A DNA stretch of 5,351 bases from Deltaproteobacteria bacterium (GCA_019312685.1 JAFDCR010000165.1:1-5351); one strand, 5' to 3'; counted from the first letter of the stretch, positions 1 to 5,351 are shown. Translations and numbers: made by a program. Notes: generated from the letters alone by a model not told the origin.

Positions 1-1465
1 ATTTCCCGGATTTTTCCTCTCTTCCGGTGAATATTGTTAAAGTGCCCCCTTCATCCATTGAATCAAGAGCGTTTAAAAATATATTTTCCAAAGCCTCAAT
101 GATCAGATCCAAATCAAAAGCAAAGCTGGGGATATATCCAAGTGACCTAACCACATAGACAGATTTTTCCCTAAAGAGATCCCCATGGAGAAACAACACC
201 CTTTCGATTGCTTCGGCCAGGTTATTTTCGGTAATATTGGGAGATGATTCTTTTGAAAAGCTCAAAATGTTTTTAAGGATCTTTTCGAGTCTCGTCACTT
301 CGGCAATAATGATCTTCGTATACTCTTTTTCCTTTCTATCAGCAGGAACAGCTTTATCAAGCCTTCTGGCAAAACCGCCGACAGAGGTCAGGGGATTACG
401 TATTTCATGAGCGATATTGGCTGTGAAACGCCCCAAAGCTGCAAGCTTTTCAGTCTGGGCCAGTTGAAGCTGCAATTCCTTTTTCTCATTATCCGCTCTG
501 TCGCGCTCGATAATTGTCGCCAGGGTGCTTGCCACGGCAGTCAGGAAATCTTCTTCGCGCCTGTCGCGCTTATGACCTTTTTTCAGGTATACATTGAGAA
601 GGCCATACACTTTATTTCCCGAGAGAATCGGGACACAATAATGCCCGTGCGGGAACATGTTTTCTGCATGAATTTCGTGTATAGGGTCCATATCTTCAGC
701 ATACAGTAACTTGGACATTGCCGCCGCCTTGCCGCAAAGGCAGTGCCCAATTGGAATTTCCGTACACGGTAGCGGCTCAGCCTTTGAAAAACCATGCTGT
801 GCCTTTATAATAAGAATTTCTTCATACGGGACATTCAGGAAAATGGCGCCTTTTGACTGTAAAGAGAGATGCGGCACATTGAGGATAAGGTCGAGAATGC
901 GATCGAACTGCTCTTCGAGTGAAAGTTCCTCTAATGAGACCTTGAGCATCGAATTGATCACCTTCTGAATCGCATAATTCAATTCAATCTGCTCTTCAGC
1001 CTCCTTGCGCCTGGTAACATCCCTGACTGCGGCAGTAATAAGAAACTCATCTTCTGTCTGCAAAGGACTCAGATTTATGTCAGCAGGGAATTCGCTTCCG
1101 TCTTTCCTCCTGGCATAAATCTCATAATGGGAACCCATGGGGCGCATCTTGGGGTGCCTAAAAAACTCCTTAACCTGTTTACGGTGGGTCTTGTTATAAC
1201 GATCGGGCACAAGGATATCCAGAGTTTTACCAACAATTTCCTCCTGTTTGTAGCCGAAGATTCTCTCAAACTGGGCGTTGACAATGGTTATTTGATTCCG
1301 GGCATTAACAAAAAGCATGGCATCCGGCGTGGAGTCCAGAAGCTTTTCATAATTTTCTTTGGCCTTTTCATATTCCGCCCGGCAGATCTCCAGTTCCTGC
1401 ACCTTTTTTTGGGTCTCTTCAAACTCCTTGAGAAGTTCGGTTTTGGTTTTTGTAATTCTCTTCAT
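1..1465 (-). CDS. Soluble PAS-GAF-HisKA sensor histidine kinase, C-terminus beyond the window
   Basis: Reading from ATG 1465-1463, the frame stays open for 488 codons to the left edge. Residues 1-45 are charged and look like a coiled coil. Residues about 40-155 form a PAS domain (DAMLFVN, FGYKQEEIVGK, RRKDGSEFPADI, then a VRDVTRRKEAEEQ linker). Residues about 160-322 form a GAF domain. A second coiled linker leads to the HisKA dimerisation helix with H-box AHEIRNPL, phospho-acceptor His353. The N-box ENIFLNALDSM (Asn465 likely binds Mg-ATP) is present; the G boxes lie off the edge. I see no membrane helix or signal peptide, so it should sense a cytoplasmic cue, autophosphorylate on His353 and pass phosphate to an unknown response regulator. 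The start is supported by AAAGGA five nt upstream; there is no other ATG in the open frame back to the stop at 1544-1546. The GAF domain holds C234, C242, C244, H273, H275 and C277 (see findings). The family is clear; the signal and partner are unknown. Confidence 0.93.
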   Translation of the reverse strand, partial: MKRITKTKTELLKEFEETQKKVQELEICRAEYEKAKENYEKLLDSTPDAMLFVNARNQITIVNAQFERIFGYKQEEIVGKTLDILVPDRYNKTHRKQVKEFFRHPKMRPMGSHYEIYARRKDGSEFPADINLSPLQTEDEFLITAAVRDVTRRKEAEEQIELNYAIQKVINSMLKVSLEELSLEEQFDRILDLILNVPHLSLQSKGAIFLNVPYEEILIIKAQHGFSKAEPLPCTEIPIGHCLCGKAAAMSKLLYAEDMDPIHEIHAENMFPHGHYCVPILSGNKVYGLLNVYLKKGHKRDRREEDFLTAVASTLATIIERDRADNEKKELQLQLAQTEKLAALGRFTANIAHEIRNPLTSVGGFARRLDKAVPADRKEKEYTKIIIAEVTRLEKILKNILSFSKESSPNITENNLAEAIERVLFLHGDLFREKSVYVVRSLGYIPSFAFDLDLIIEALENIFLNALDSMDEGGTLTIFTGREEKSGK

Positions 1466-1470
1466 CAGTA

Positions 1471-1476
1471 TCCTTT
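1471..1476 (-). promoter_or_regulatory. Ribosome binding site of the histidine kinase
   Basis: The minus strand reads AAAGGA followed by a 5-nt spacer (TACTG) and the ATG at 1465. It is the best Shine-Dalgarno match in this leader. It fixes the start, because the upstream open frame offers no ATG and only A/T-rich, low-complexity residues. Confidence 0.6.
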
Positions 1477-1518
1477 GGCAACCATTGATCAAAACAAAAA
1501 AAAAGTATGAATAAATGT

Positions 1519-1545
1519 AAAAAAAGGAAATTAATTCCTTCCTTT
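1519..1545 (-). terminator. A/T-rich hairpin with T tract, probable terminator of the EamA transporter gene
   Basis: On the minus strand, 34 nt after the transporter stop, AAAGGAAGGAA is followed by a 5-nt loop (TTAAT) and TTCCTTTTTTT. This gives an 11-bp stem with two G-U pairs whose 3' arm merges into a T7 run. It has the form of a Rho-independent terminator but is poor in G/C, so its strength is doubtful. A second T9 run (A9 on the plus strand, 1496-1504) follows before the kinase start. If the terminator works, the kinase needs its own promoter in the remaining 53 nt; I could not identify a convincing one. Confidence 0.45.
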
Positions 1546-1578
1546 ATACCATTTTTCTTTCTTTAACAACAAATGACA

Positions 1579-2433
1579 TCATGTAGCAGCCGGCGAAGGC
1601 GGCTCGTTTACATGAAAACGGCTTTTCAAGAGAAGAATGCCGCCAGATACAATGAGTAAGCCTCCGGCCCAGGTGAAAGGATCCGGCATTTCCTCCCAGA
1701 TCAAGTAACCATAAACAACCGACAGAATAACCGAGGCATAACTTGCTGAGGCAACAGCCGGGGCCCTGTCCTGCTGATAGGCAAGCGTCATGAACAGTTG
1801 CCCGAGGCTGGCAAAAAACGCAACGCATATCAGCATAAGAAGCTGGAATGCAGAAGGCACAACAAATAGAGGCATAACAAAGATACCGGAAAACACACAG
1901 GTGAGTAAGGTGAAATTCAAAACAATGGTCAAGGGAAAGTCGGTCGCATTCAGTCGTCTGACCATGAGATGGGCCATGGCCGCAGCCGCCGCTCCTGCCA
2001 TGGCGATCCAGGCCGCAAAAGACCAGGCCGTCTCAGGCTGCATTATGAGAATCACCCCGCCGATTCCGGTTACAATGGCTATCCAGGCGGCAAATGGTGC
2101 CTTTTCCCCGACAACGAAAGGTGCAAACAAGGCCAGCAGCAACGGCTGGGTTCTTCCCAGGAAAATACAATCAGCCAGCGGCATGTGGGTCAGGGCATAA
2201 AAGAAACAGAACATGGCACTCATGCCGAATAAGGTCCGGACCAGGATGAGCTTTTTTGCCTTCACAACATAGGGCCGCTTACGGTATCGTACAATTAAAA
2301 AGAGAACCGGCAGGGAAAGCAGGCAGCGGAAAAAAACGAGTTCAGGAAGCGGCAGTCCCTGCCCTACCCCTTTGATAAAGGCGGACATGGTGGCAAAACA
2401 TACCGAAGCCAGTAGCATGTAAAGTATTCCCAT
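1579..2433 (-). CDS. EamA/DMT-superfamily inner-membrane transporter (10 TM)
   Basis: This 284-residue protein is almost entirely hydrophobic, with about ten predicted helices (roughly residues 1-22, 32-52, 65-85, 87-108, 113-131, 137-156, 165-192, 195-216, 226-245, 253-272). The pattern is two five-helix EamA repeats with short basic loops (RYRKRP, RRLN) and a hydrophilic tail. Length and layout match the drug/metabolite transporter superfamily. Family-typical features include the acidic GEK/WEE ends of the fourth and ninth helices and a late GGLLIVSGGILLL helix. Members export amino acids, metabolites or drugs, and the substrate cannot be told from sequence. The ATG at 2433 has no clear Shine-Dalgarno; Met6 (2418-2416) has GGGAA about 8 nt upstream and could be the true start. 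The gene is separated from rlmB by 357 nt of repeat-rich DNA, so it is probably its own transcription unit. It ends in TGA. Confidence 0.9.
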   Translation of the reverse strand: MGILYMLLASVCFATMSAFIKGVGQGLPLPELVFFRCLLSLPVLFLIVRYRKRPYVVKAKKLILVRTLFGMSAMFCFFYALTHMPLADCIFLGRTQPLLLALFAPFVVGEKAPFAAWIAIVTGIGGVILIMQPETAWSFAAWIAMAGAAAAAMAHLMVRRLNATDFPLTIVLNFTLLTCVFSGIFVMPLFVVPSAFQLLMLICVAFFASLGQLFMTLAYQQDRAPAVASASYASVILSVVYGYLIWEEMPDPFTWAGGLLIVSGGILLLKSRFHVNEPPSPAAT

Positions 2434-2484
2434 TAGAGCATATAGCGCTGAAGATTAAATATCACACATTATCCCCATTTCTTG

Positions 2485-2514
2485 CTTCTTCTTTTAGGCT
2501 AGCAAAAGAAGAAG
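2485..2514. repeat. Perfect 11-bp inverted repeat with 8-nt loop upstream of the transporter
   Basis: CTTCTTCTTTT (2485-2495) and AAAAGAAGAAG (2504-2514) are exact reverse complements around an 8-nt loop that contains GCTAGC. Neither side is followed by a T tract, so it is a poor terminator. It lies 52-81 nt upstream of the transporter start, where a regulator site or a leader hairpin would fit. Purine-rich and pyrimidine-rich arms are also compatible with simple-sequence origin. Confidence 0.55.
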
Positions 2515-2610
2515 TTAAATATAGTAAATGTTCATTTTTGTCAGCATACGAAACTGCTGATGATTGACGGCTTGCCCAAAAACGAACCAAAAAAGGCAGC
2601 CGTCCACTTG

Positions 2611-2630
2611 GTCCCGCATAAATGCGGGAC
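2611..2630. repeat. Perfect 9-bp palindrome with 2-nt centre
   Basis: GTCCCGCAT and ATGCGGGAC flank AA, so a hairpin with a G/C-rich stem can form on either strand. It is one module of the composite element. On the minus strand it lies downstream of rlmB and is followed 16 nt later by a T6 run (A6 on the plus strand, 2589-2594), so it could contribute to ending the rlmB operon. Confidence 0.7.
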
Positions 2631-2645
2631 TACCCTGCGCTGCTC

Positions 2646-2709
2646 AAAATAACCGGGCGCTGCGAAACTCGCTTCGCTCAGACAGTCCTCGCGCTAATCC
2701 GGTTATTTT
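2646..2709. repeat. 11-bp perfect inverted repeat closing a 42-nt folded core
   Basis: AAAATAACCGG and CCGGTTATTTT are exact reverse complements. The stem can extend on the inside with GCGC (2657-2660) against GCGC (2691-2694), leaving TAAT as a bulge on one side. The loop contains the short hairpin GCGAA/TTCGC (2662-2666 and 2673-2677). A tract before the stem and T tract after it on both strands give it a bidirectional terminator shape, and it is the nearest such structure after the rlmB stop (about 80 nt). Confidence 0.6.
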
Positions 2710-2790
2710 TTGCGCTGCTTGGCTGCGTGAAATGGCGTTAAAAAACATTTGTTACATCAAGAAAACAAAAGATTTTATAATGGTTGACTG

Positions 2791-3600
2791 TCAAATATTC
2801 CGCTGTCTGGCAATCTCAAAAAGGATAATACCGGCAGCCACAGATGCATTCAGCGAATTCATCCTGCCGGACATGGGGATGGTAACGAGCATGTCACAAT
2901 TTTTTTTCACCAGAGGACGAATTCCCTTTTCCTCATTGCCGATGATCAGACAGGCAGGAACACTGAAATCCGCCTGGTAAATTGACCGGGCCCCAGCCAC
3001 TGAAGTCCCGAATACCCATATCCCTGCACCCTTTAGTGCATTTATGGTTGAGACGAGATTGGTAACCCTGCAGATATCAATATGAAAAACAGCTCCTGCC
3101 GAAGCCTTGGCCACAGTGCCGGCTATTTGTGCTGACCGGTCTTTCGGGAGTATCAGGTATCTGCAGCCCGCAGCCACGGCTGTACGGATTATGGCGCCAA
3201 GATTCTGCGGATCCTGGATGGAATCGAGGAGCAGAACAAACGGGATATCATCACTTTTTTGTATCCTTGCCAGCATTTCAGGAAAAGCCGGATATTGAAA
3301 CCTGACACGGGCAATCACTCCCTGGTGCCGTTCTCCAACTGCCGCTTCACTTTTCCTGAAAAAAGCCTCATCATAACGCACATCAATATTGTGCTGTTCA
3401 GCCAGCTCAATGATTTTATCTATTCTGGCGCCGGTTTTTCTGTCTAGAATGATCTCGATAATACTACTTGGGGAAGTTTTCAGTGCCTCGAGGACCGGAT
3501 GTATTGACCAGATAATATTGGGGCTGCTTTTAGCAGGCCGCACTCGGGATTTCTTCTGCCTCCGGGAAACAGTCTGAGAAAGGCTGGATGATCTTGCCAT
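2791..3600 (-). CDS. rlmB: 23S rRNA (guanosine-2'-O-)-methyltransferase RlmB, TrmH/SpoU family
   Basis: This 269-residue SPOUT-class enzyme transfers a methyl group from S-adenosylmethionine to a ribose 2'-hydroxyl in RNA. RlmB modifies a conserved guanosine of the 23S rRNA peptidyl-transferase region. Residues about 29-105 form the SpoU substrate-binding domain (SIHPVLEAL, then GERHQGVIARV). Residues about 120-262 form the trefoil-knot methylase with all three motifs: motif 1 DPQNLGAIIRTA (130-141, Asn133 and Arg139), motif 2 GNEEKGIRPL (221-230, Glu223), motif 3 IPMSGRMNSLNASVA (241-255, Ser249 and Asn251). A basic tail of about 28 residues precedes the domain and is absent from E. coli RlmB. 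The usual Gly of the opening (Y/F)G(I/R)H pattern is Ser here (WSIH). The ATG lies 3 nt after the gmk TAA with no Shine-Dalgarno, so translation may be coupled to gmk. A GTG at codon 20 is an alternative start, but its GGAGG is 15 nt away. A paralogous TrmH-type target cannot be excluded. Confidence 0.93.
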   Translation of the reverse strand: MARSSSLSQTVSRRQKKSRVRPAKSSPNIIWSIHPVLEALKTSPSSIIEIILDRKTGARIDKIIELAEQHNIDVRYDEAFFRKSEAAVGERHQGVIARVRFQYPAFPEMLARIQKSDDIPFVLLLDSIQDPQNLGAIIRTAVAAGCRYLILPKDRSAQIAGTVAKASAGAVFHIDICRVTNLVSTINALKGAGIWVFGTSVAGARSIYQADFSVPACLIIGNEEKGIRPLVKKNCDMLVTIPMSGRMNSLNASVAAGIILFEIARQRNI

Positions 3601-3603
3601 GGC

Positions 3604-4215
3604 TTAAACTTTTTTGAACTGCAGGGGAGTCCCGTTTGTTGAACGTCTCTTTCTGCTTCTCTCGGCAATAATAATCGCCCGCAGCATATCAACGGCATCT
3701 TCGAGCACATCATTTACGATTACATAATCGTAGAGGACCATATCGGCCAATTCCTCCCGGGCATTCTGGAGCCTTGTCATAATTATAGCTCTATCCTCTG
3801 TGCCTCTCCTGGTCAATCTCTGCTCGAGTTCCTCCAGAGACGGAGGCGCAATAAACACATAGACCGCATCGGTATTCATTTTATCTCTGATCTGCCTGGC
3901 CCCCTGCACATCAATATCCAGAATAACGTCCTTCCCGTCCCTTACCAGGCTGTCAACCGCTGTCTAGCTTGTGCCATACATATTACCATGCACCTTGGCA
4001 CATTCCAGGAACGAATCCTGCTCCATCATGGCCTGAAATGTCGGCAAAGTAACAAAGTGATAGTCCTTACCTTCAATCTCCCCCTCTCTTGGAGTTCTTG
4101 TGGTATGGGAGACGGAAAATCCTATCCTTTCCATCTCAGAAATGACTCTTTTTAGGATGGTTGTCTTGCCGGTGCCTGATGGAGCCGAGATAATAAATAA
4201 ATTACCGCTTCCCAT
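3604..4215 (-). pseudogene. gmk: Guanylate kinase with an in-frame amber codon at codon 84
   Basis: Guanylate kinase converts GMP and ATP to GDP and ADP in the cytoplasm and is normally essential. From ATG 4215 to TAA 3606-3604 the frame spans 203 codons, close to the roughly 205-residue family length, and is broken only by TAG at 3966-3964. Before it stand the P-loop APSGTGKTT (about residues 10-18), the GMP-binding stretch HTTRTPREGEIEGKDYHFV, and FLECAKVHGNMYGTS, whose Glu and Tyr contact GMP. After it the frame continues without a break (TAVDSLVRDGKDVILDIDVQGARQIRD), then the lid region EQRLTRRGTEDRAIIMTRL and the YDYVIVNDVLEDAV end. No residue is missing apart from the one replaced by TAG, a variable position in the family. 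It starts 9 nt after the remA-like stop, with AGGA 7 nt upstream. It may be a point mutation, a sequence error, or a functional gene with readthrough. It is annotated as interrupted because TAG is a stop in the standard code. Confidence 0.9.
3964..3966 (-). other. In-frame amber (TAG) codon within gmk
   Basis: The minus strand reads GGC ACA AGC TAG ACA GCG GTT, that is GTS-stop-TAV, with the homologous guanylate kinase reading in the same frame on both sides. One base change from TTG (Leu), AAG (Lys), CAG (Gln) or TCG (Ser) would produce it. No shift of frame is needed to join the two halves, so this is a substitution-type event, not an indel. Confidence 0.95.
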
Positions 4216-4224
4216 AACAGAATC

Positions 4225-4503
4225 CTATAAATCCTCAACAGCTGTTGTACTTTGCTGGGAAATCGCAGGTGTAAATCGCTGCATTATGGTTTCAGGCTGG
4301 ACGGAGGAAAGAACTACATGGTTACTGTCCAGTATTATTATTGAGCGGGTTCTCCTGCCTTCCGTTACATCCAGGAGGCGATTACTGCGTTTTGCCTCAT
4401 CCTTTAATTTTTTCATAGGTGAAGAGTGGGGATTCACCACAGCTAAAATTCTGCTTGCAACAATGGAATTACCGAACCCCACATTTATCATTCTTCCATC
4501 CAT
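4225..4503 (-). CDS. RemA-like (DUF370) regulatory protein
   Basis: This 92-residue protein matches the DUF370/RemA family along its length: INVGFGNSIVASRILAVV at the start, PHSSPMKKL, GRRTRSIIILDSNHVVLSSVQPET in the core. In Bacillus subtilis RemA is a DNA-binding activator of biofilm matrix genes; in other phyla the family function is largely unassigned, so regulation is an inference. A polar tail of about 15 residues (TPAISQQSTTAVEDL) follows the core. The ATG at 4503 is preferred to Met5 because AGGAG lies 7 nt upstream of it. The gene sits between yicC and gmk with gaps of 10 and 9 nt, a neighbourhood commonly seen for DUF370. It ends in TAG, and its frame is the same as that of gmk. Confidence 0.88.
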   Translation of the reverse strand: MDGRMINVGFGNSIVASRILAVVNPHSSPMKKLKDEAKRSNRLLDVTEGRRTRSIIILDSNHVVLSSVQPETIMQRFTPAISQQSTTAVEDL

Positions 4504-4504
4504 A

Positions 4505-4515
4505 CTCCTGCTCCT
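4505..4515 (-). promoter_or_regulatory. Tandem AGGAG ribosome binding site of the remA-like gene
   Basis: The minus strand reads AGGAGCAGGAG just before T-ATG. The first AGGAG (4515-4511) overlaps the yicC TAG stop and has an ideal 7-nt spacing to the ATG at 4503. The second (4509-4505) is only 1 nt from that ATG. This supports the 4503 start and tight translational coupling with yicC. Confidence 0.6.
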
Positions 4516-5351
4516 ATTCTAAGTTCTGTACCTGCTCACGAATTTTTTCCAGGTCATTCTTCATACCGACAATCAAATGAGCCGTCTCCGCATGATTAAT
4601 TTTTGAGGCAATAGTATTGACTTCCCTTAAGAATTCCTGGACAAGGAAGTCGAGCCTCCTGCCAACGGGTTCAGTAAGATTGAGAAATCTTTGAAACTGC
4701 TCCATGTGACTCCGGAGCCTGACTATCTCTTCATTTACATCCGACTTGTCGACCAGGATAGCAACTTCCTGGGCTAAACGCATCGGATCAATATCTATCC
4801 CGGAAAGAAGGTTCTCAAGACGTTCCTGCAGGGTTGTTTTTCTCTTTTCAATTATCATCGGCAATGATGTTTCAATTGCAGCAATCTTCTGCTGGAAAAC
4901 CGTTAAGTGTTCCAATAAATCGTTTTGTAGGATTTCGCCTTCACTCCGGCGCATCTGCAGACATTCTTGCAAAGCGATATTAATTGCCTCTTTGAGAGCC
5001 GGCCAGAGTTCCGCCAATTCCTCAGTCCCGATTTCCTCATCAAGTGGAGTAATAATTTCACGATATGAGGCAAGCATAGCTAAATCCGGTTCACCTTTGA
5101 TTGCAAGCTCCCCTGCTATTTCCCTTAAACATCTCATGTATTCTTTTGCTAATCCGAGATCCGTCTTTAGTTTTGCTTTCTCAAGCCCTTCATCATTAAA
5201 GGCAATAAATATATCAATCCGGCCACGGTTATGAAAGGCTCCAATCTCCTTTTTCATCTTGTCATCCCAACCTATAAACTTCCTCGGTGACTTTATACTT
5301 GTTTCAAGATAACGATGGTTGACGGAACGGATTTCAACTGTCCACGAACAA
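4514..5351 (-). CDS. yicC: YicC/YloC family endoribonuclease, N-terminus beyond the window
   Basis: The frame is open from the right edge to TAG 4516-4514, about 279 codons, and lacks only the first residues of a family protein of roughly 290. The first Met in the window (5257) is not the start: upstream in the same frame lies the conserved YicC segment TVEIRSVNHRYLE (5341-5303), followed by the RGRIDIFI motif of the N-terminal YicC domain. The C-terminal DUF1732 domain is complete, with GRRLDFLVQEFLREVNTIASK and a closing DLEKIREQVQNLE. The middle is helical and rich in Glu, Lys and Leu. YicC of E. coli and YloC of B. subtilis have been described as endoribonucleases that affect small-RNA or mRNA stability. 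It is the first gene of the visible operon, and any promoter is off the window. Confidence 0.93.
   Translation of the reverse strand, partial: CSWTVEIRSVNHRYLETSIKSPRKFIGWDDKMKKEIGAFHNRGRIDIFIAFNDEGLEKAKLKTDLGLAKEYMRCLREIAGELAIKGEPDLAMLASYREIITPLDEEIGTEELAELWPALKEAINIALQECLQMRRSEGEILQNDLLEHLTVFQQKIAAIETSLPMIIEKRKTTLQERLENLLSGIDIDPMRLAQEVAILVDKSDVNEEIVRLRSHMEQFQRFLNLTEPVGRRLDFLVQEFLREVNTIASKINHAETAHLIVGMKNDLEKIREQVQNLE

Larger units (their letters stand above)
2530..2735. repeat. Composite palindromic intergenic element (REP/MITE-like)
   Basis: At least five nested or adjacent inverted repeats occur in about 200 nt. (a) GTTCATTTTTG 2530-2540 pairs with CAAAAACGAAC 2577-2587 (10 of 11). (b) Inside it, TCAGCA 2541-2546 pairs with TGCTGA 2555-2560. 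(c) GACGGCTTGCC 2566-2576 pairs with GGCAGCCGTC 2595-2604 with one bulge. (d) GTCCCGCAT 2611-2619 pairs with ATGCGGGAC 2622-2630. (e) AAAATAACCGG 2646-2656 pairs with CCGGTTATTTT 2699-2709. In addition, TGCGCTGCT is directly repeated at 2636-2644 and 2711-2719, and GCAGCC 2596-2601 can pair with GGCTGC 2721-2726. No transposase is present. The density is far above chance and fits a mobile or dispersed intergenic repeat. From memory, similar sequence motifs occur in intergenic DNA of Desulfobacterota; this was not verified. Outer boundaries are approximate. Confidence 0.7.
2434..2790. other. 357-nt gene-free region filled with inverted repeats
   Basis: This gap between the rlmB stop and the transporter start has no credible coding frame on either strand. 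The one plus-strand frame across it runs antisense into rlmB and has no protein-like character. Its content is a perfect 11-bp hairpin at 2485-2514, then a crowded set of palindromes between about 2530 and 2735, then A/T-rich DNA (2736-2790) next to rlmB. The transporter promoter and the 3' end of the rlmB operon should both lie here, but I could not place either precisely. Confidence 0.75.

Noticed and set aside
1127..1510. Plus-strand frame of 127 codons opposite the kinase N-terminus
   Set aside because: The minus-strand frame here encodes a clear PAS domain; the plus frame is its shadow.
1544..1828. Minus-strand frame of 94 codons overlapping the 3' end of the transporter gene
   Set aside because: It is an alternative frame of the transporter coding region; the DMT frame explains this DNA.
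2520..2560. Promoter for the transporter (CTGACA with TATATT, minus strand)
   Set aside because: The spacing is only 15 nt and the boxes overlap the edge of the repeat element, so the match is too weak to call.
2530..2735. CRISPR array
   Set aside because: The repeats are inverted and of different sequence, with no regular spacing or unique spacers.
2564..2980. Plus-strand frame of 138 codons across the repeat and the rlmB 3' end
   Set aside because: It is built from palindromic repeat and antisense rlmB sequence and has no recognisable protein features.
3604..3909. Separate small gene of 101 residues starting at an internal ATG
   Set aside because: It is the C-terminal half of guanylate kinase without the P-loop. 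Homologous sequence continues upstream of this ATG in the same frame to the amber codon, so it is not an independent gene.
3964..3966. Selenocysteine recoding as the cause of the gmk stop
   Set aside because: Selenocysteine is read at TGA, and this codon is TAG.
4746..5234. Plus-strand frame of 162 codons opposite yicC
   Set aside because: It is a Ser/Arg-rich antisense shadow of the well-supported yicC frame.
4514..5257. yicC starting at the ATG at 5257
   Set aside because: Conserved YicC sequence (EIRSVNHRYLE) continues upstream in frame to the window edge, so this Met is internal.

Overview
The window carries five protein-coding genes, all on the minus strand, so it is best read right to left. 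Both ends cut through genes: yicC runs off the right edge and a sensor kinase runs off the left. Base composition is moderate, and no rRNA, tRNA, CRISPR array or transposase was seen. The order yicC - remA-like (DUF370) - gmk, the cytoplasmic PAS-GAF histidine kinase and the style of the intergenic repeat suggest a Gram-negative anaerobe of the Desulfobacterota (former Deltaproteobacteria). This is an inference from gene order and protein style; no taxonomic marker is present.

Right half (2791-5351): a tightly packed operon. It holds yicC (YicC/YloC-type endoribonuclease, 3' part only), a RemA-like DUF370 protein, gmk (guanylate kinase) and rlmB (23S rRNA 2'-O-ribose methyltransferase). Gaps between genes are 10, 9 and 3 nt. 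The theme is RNA turnover, guanine nucleotide supply and ribosome maturation. The most notable feature is in gmk: an otherwise full-length guanylate kinase frame (203 sense-length codons) has an in-frame amber codon (TAG) at codon 84, just after the conserved YGTS motif. The remA-like gene upstream lies in the same frame as gmk and is separated from it only by another TAG plus three codons. One 900-nt frame (4503 to 3604) is therefore closed internally by two TAGs only, and ends in TAA. The simplest reading is a point mutation or a sequencing/assembly error. Readthrough or amber decoding (for example in a pyrrolysine-using bacterium) is the more exciting and testable alternative.

Middle (2434-2790): a 357-nt stretch without a gene between rlmB and the next gene. 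It is filled by a dense composite of inverted repeats (about 2530-2735) and a separate 11-bp perfect hairpin (2485-2514). It looks like a dispersed intergenic repeat or MITE-like element, which may also terminate the rlmB operon.

Left half (1-2433): a 10-helix EamA/DMT-family transporter, an A/T-rich probable terminator, and a soluble PAS-GAF-HisKA sensor histidine kinase whose ATPase end lies outside the window. The kinase GAF domain carries a cluster of Cys and His residues that may form a redox or metal sensor.
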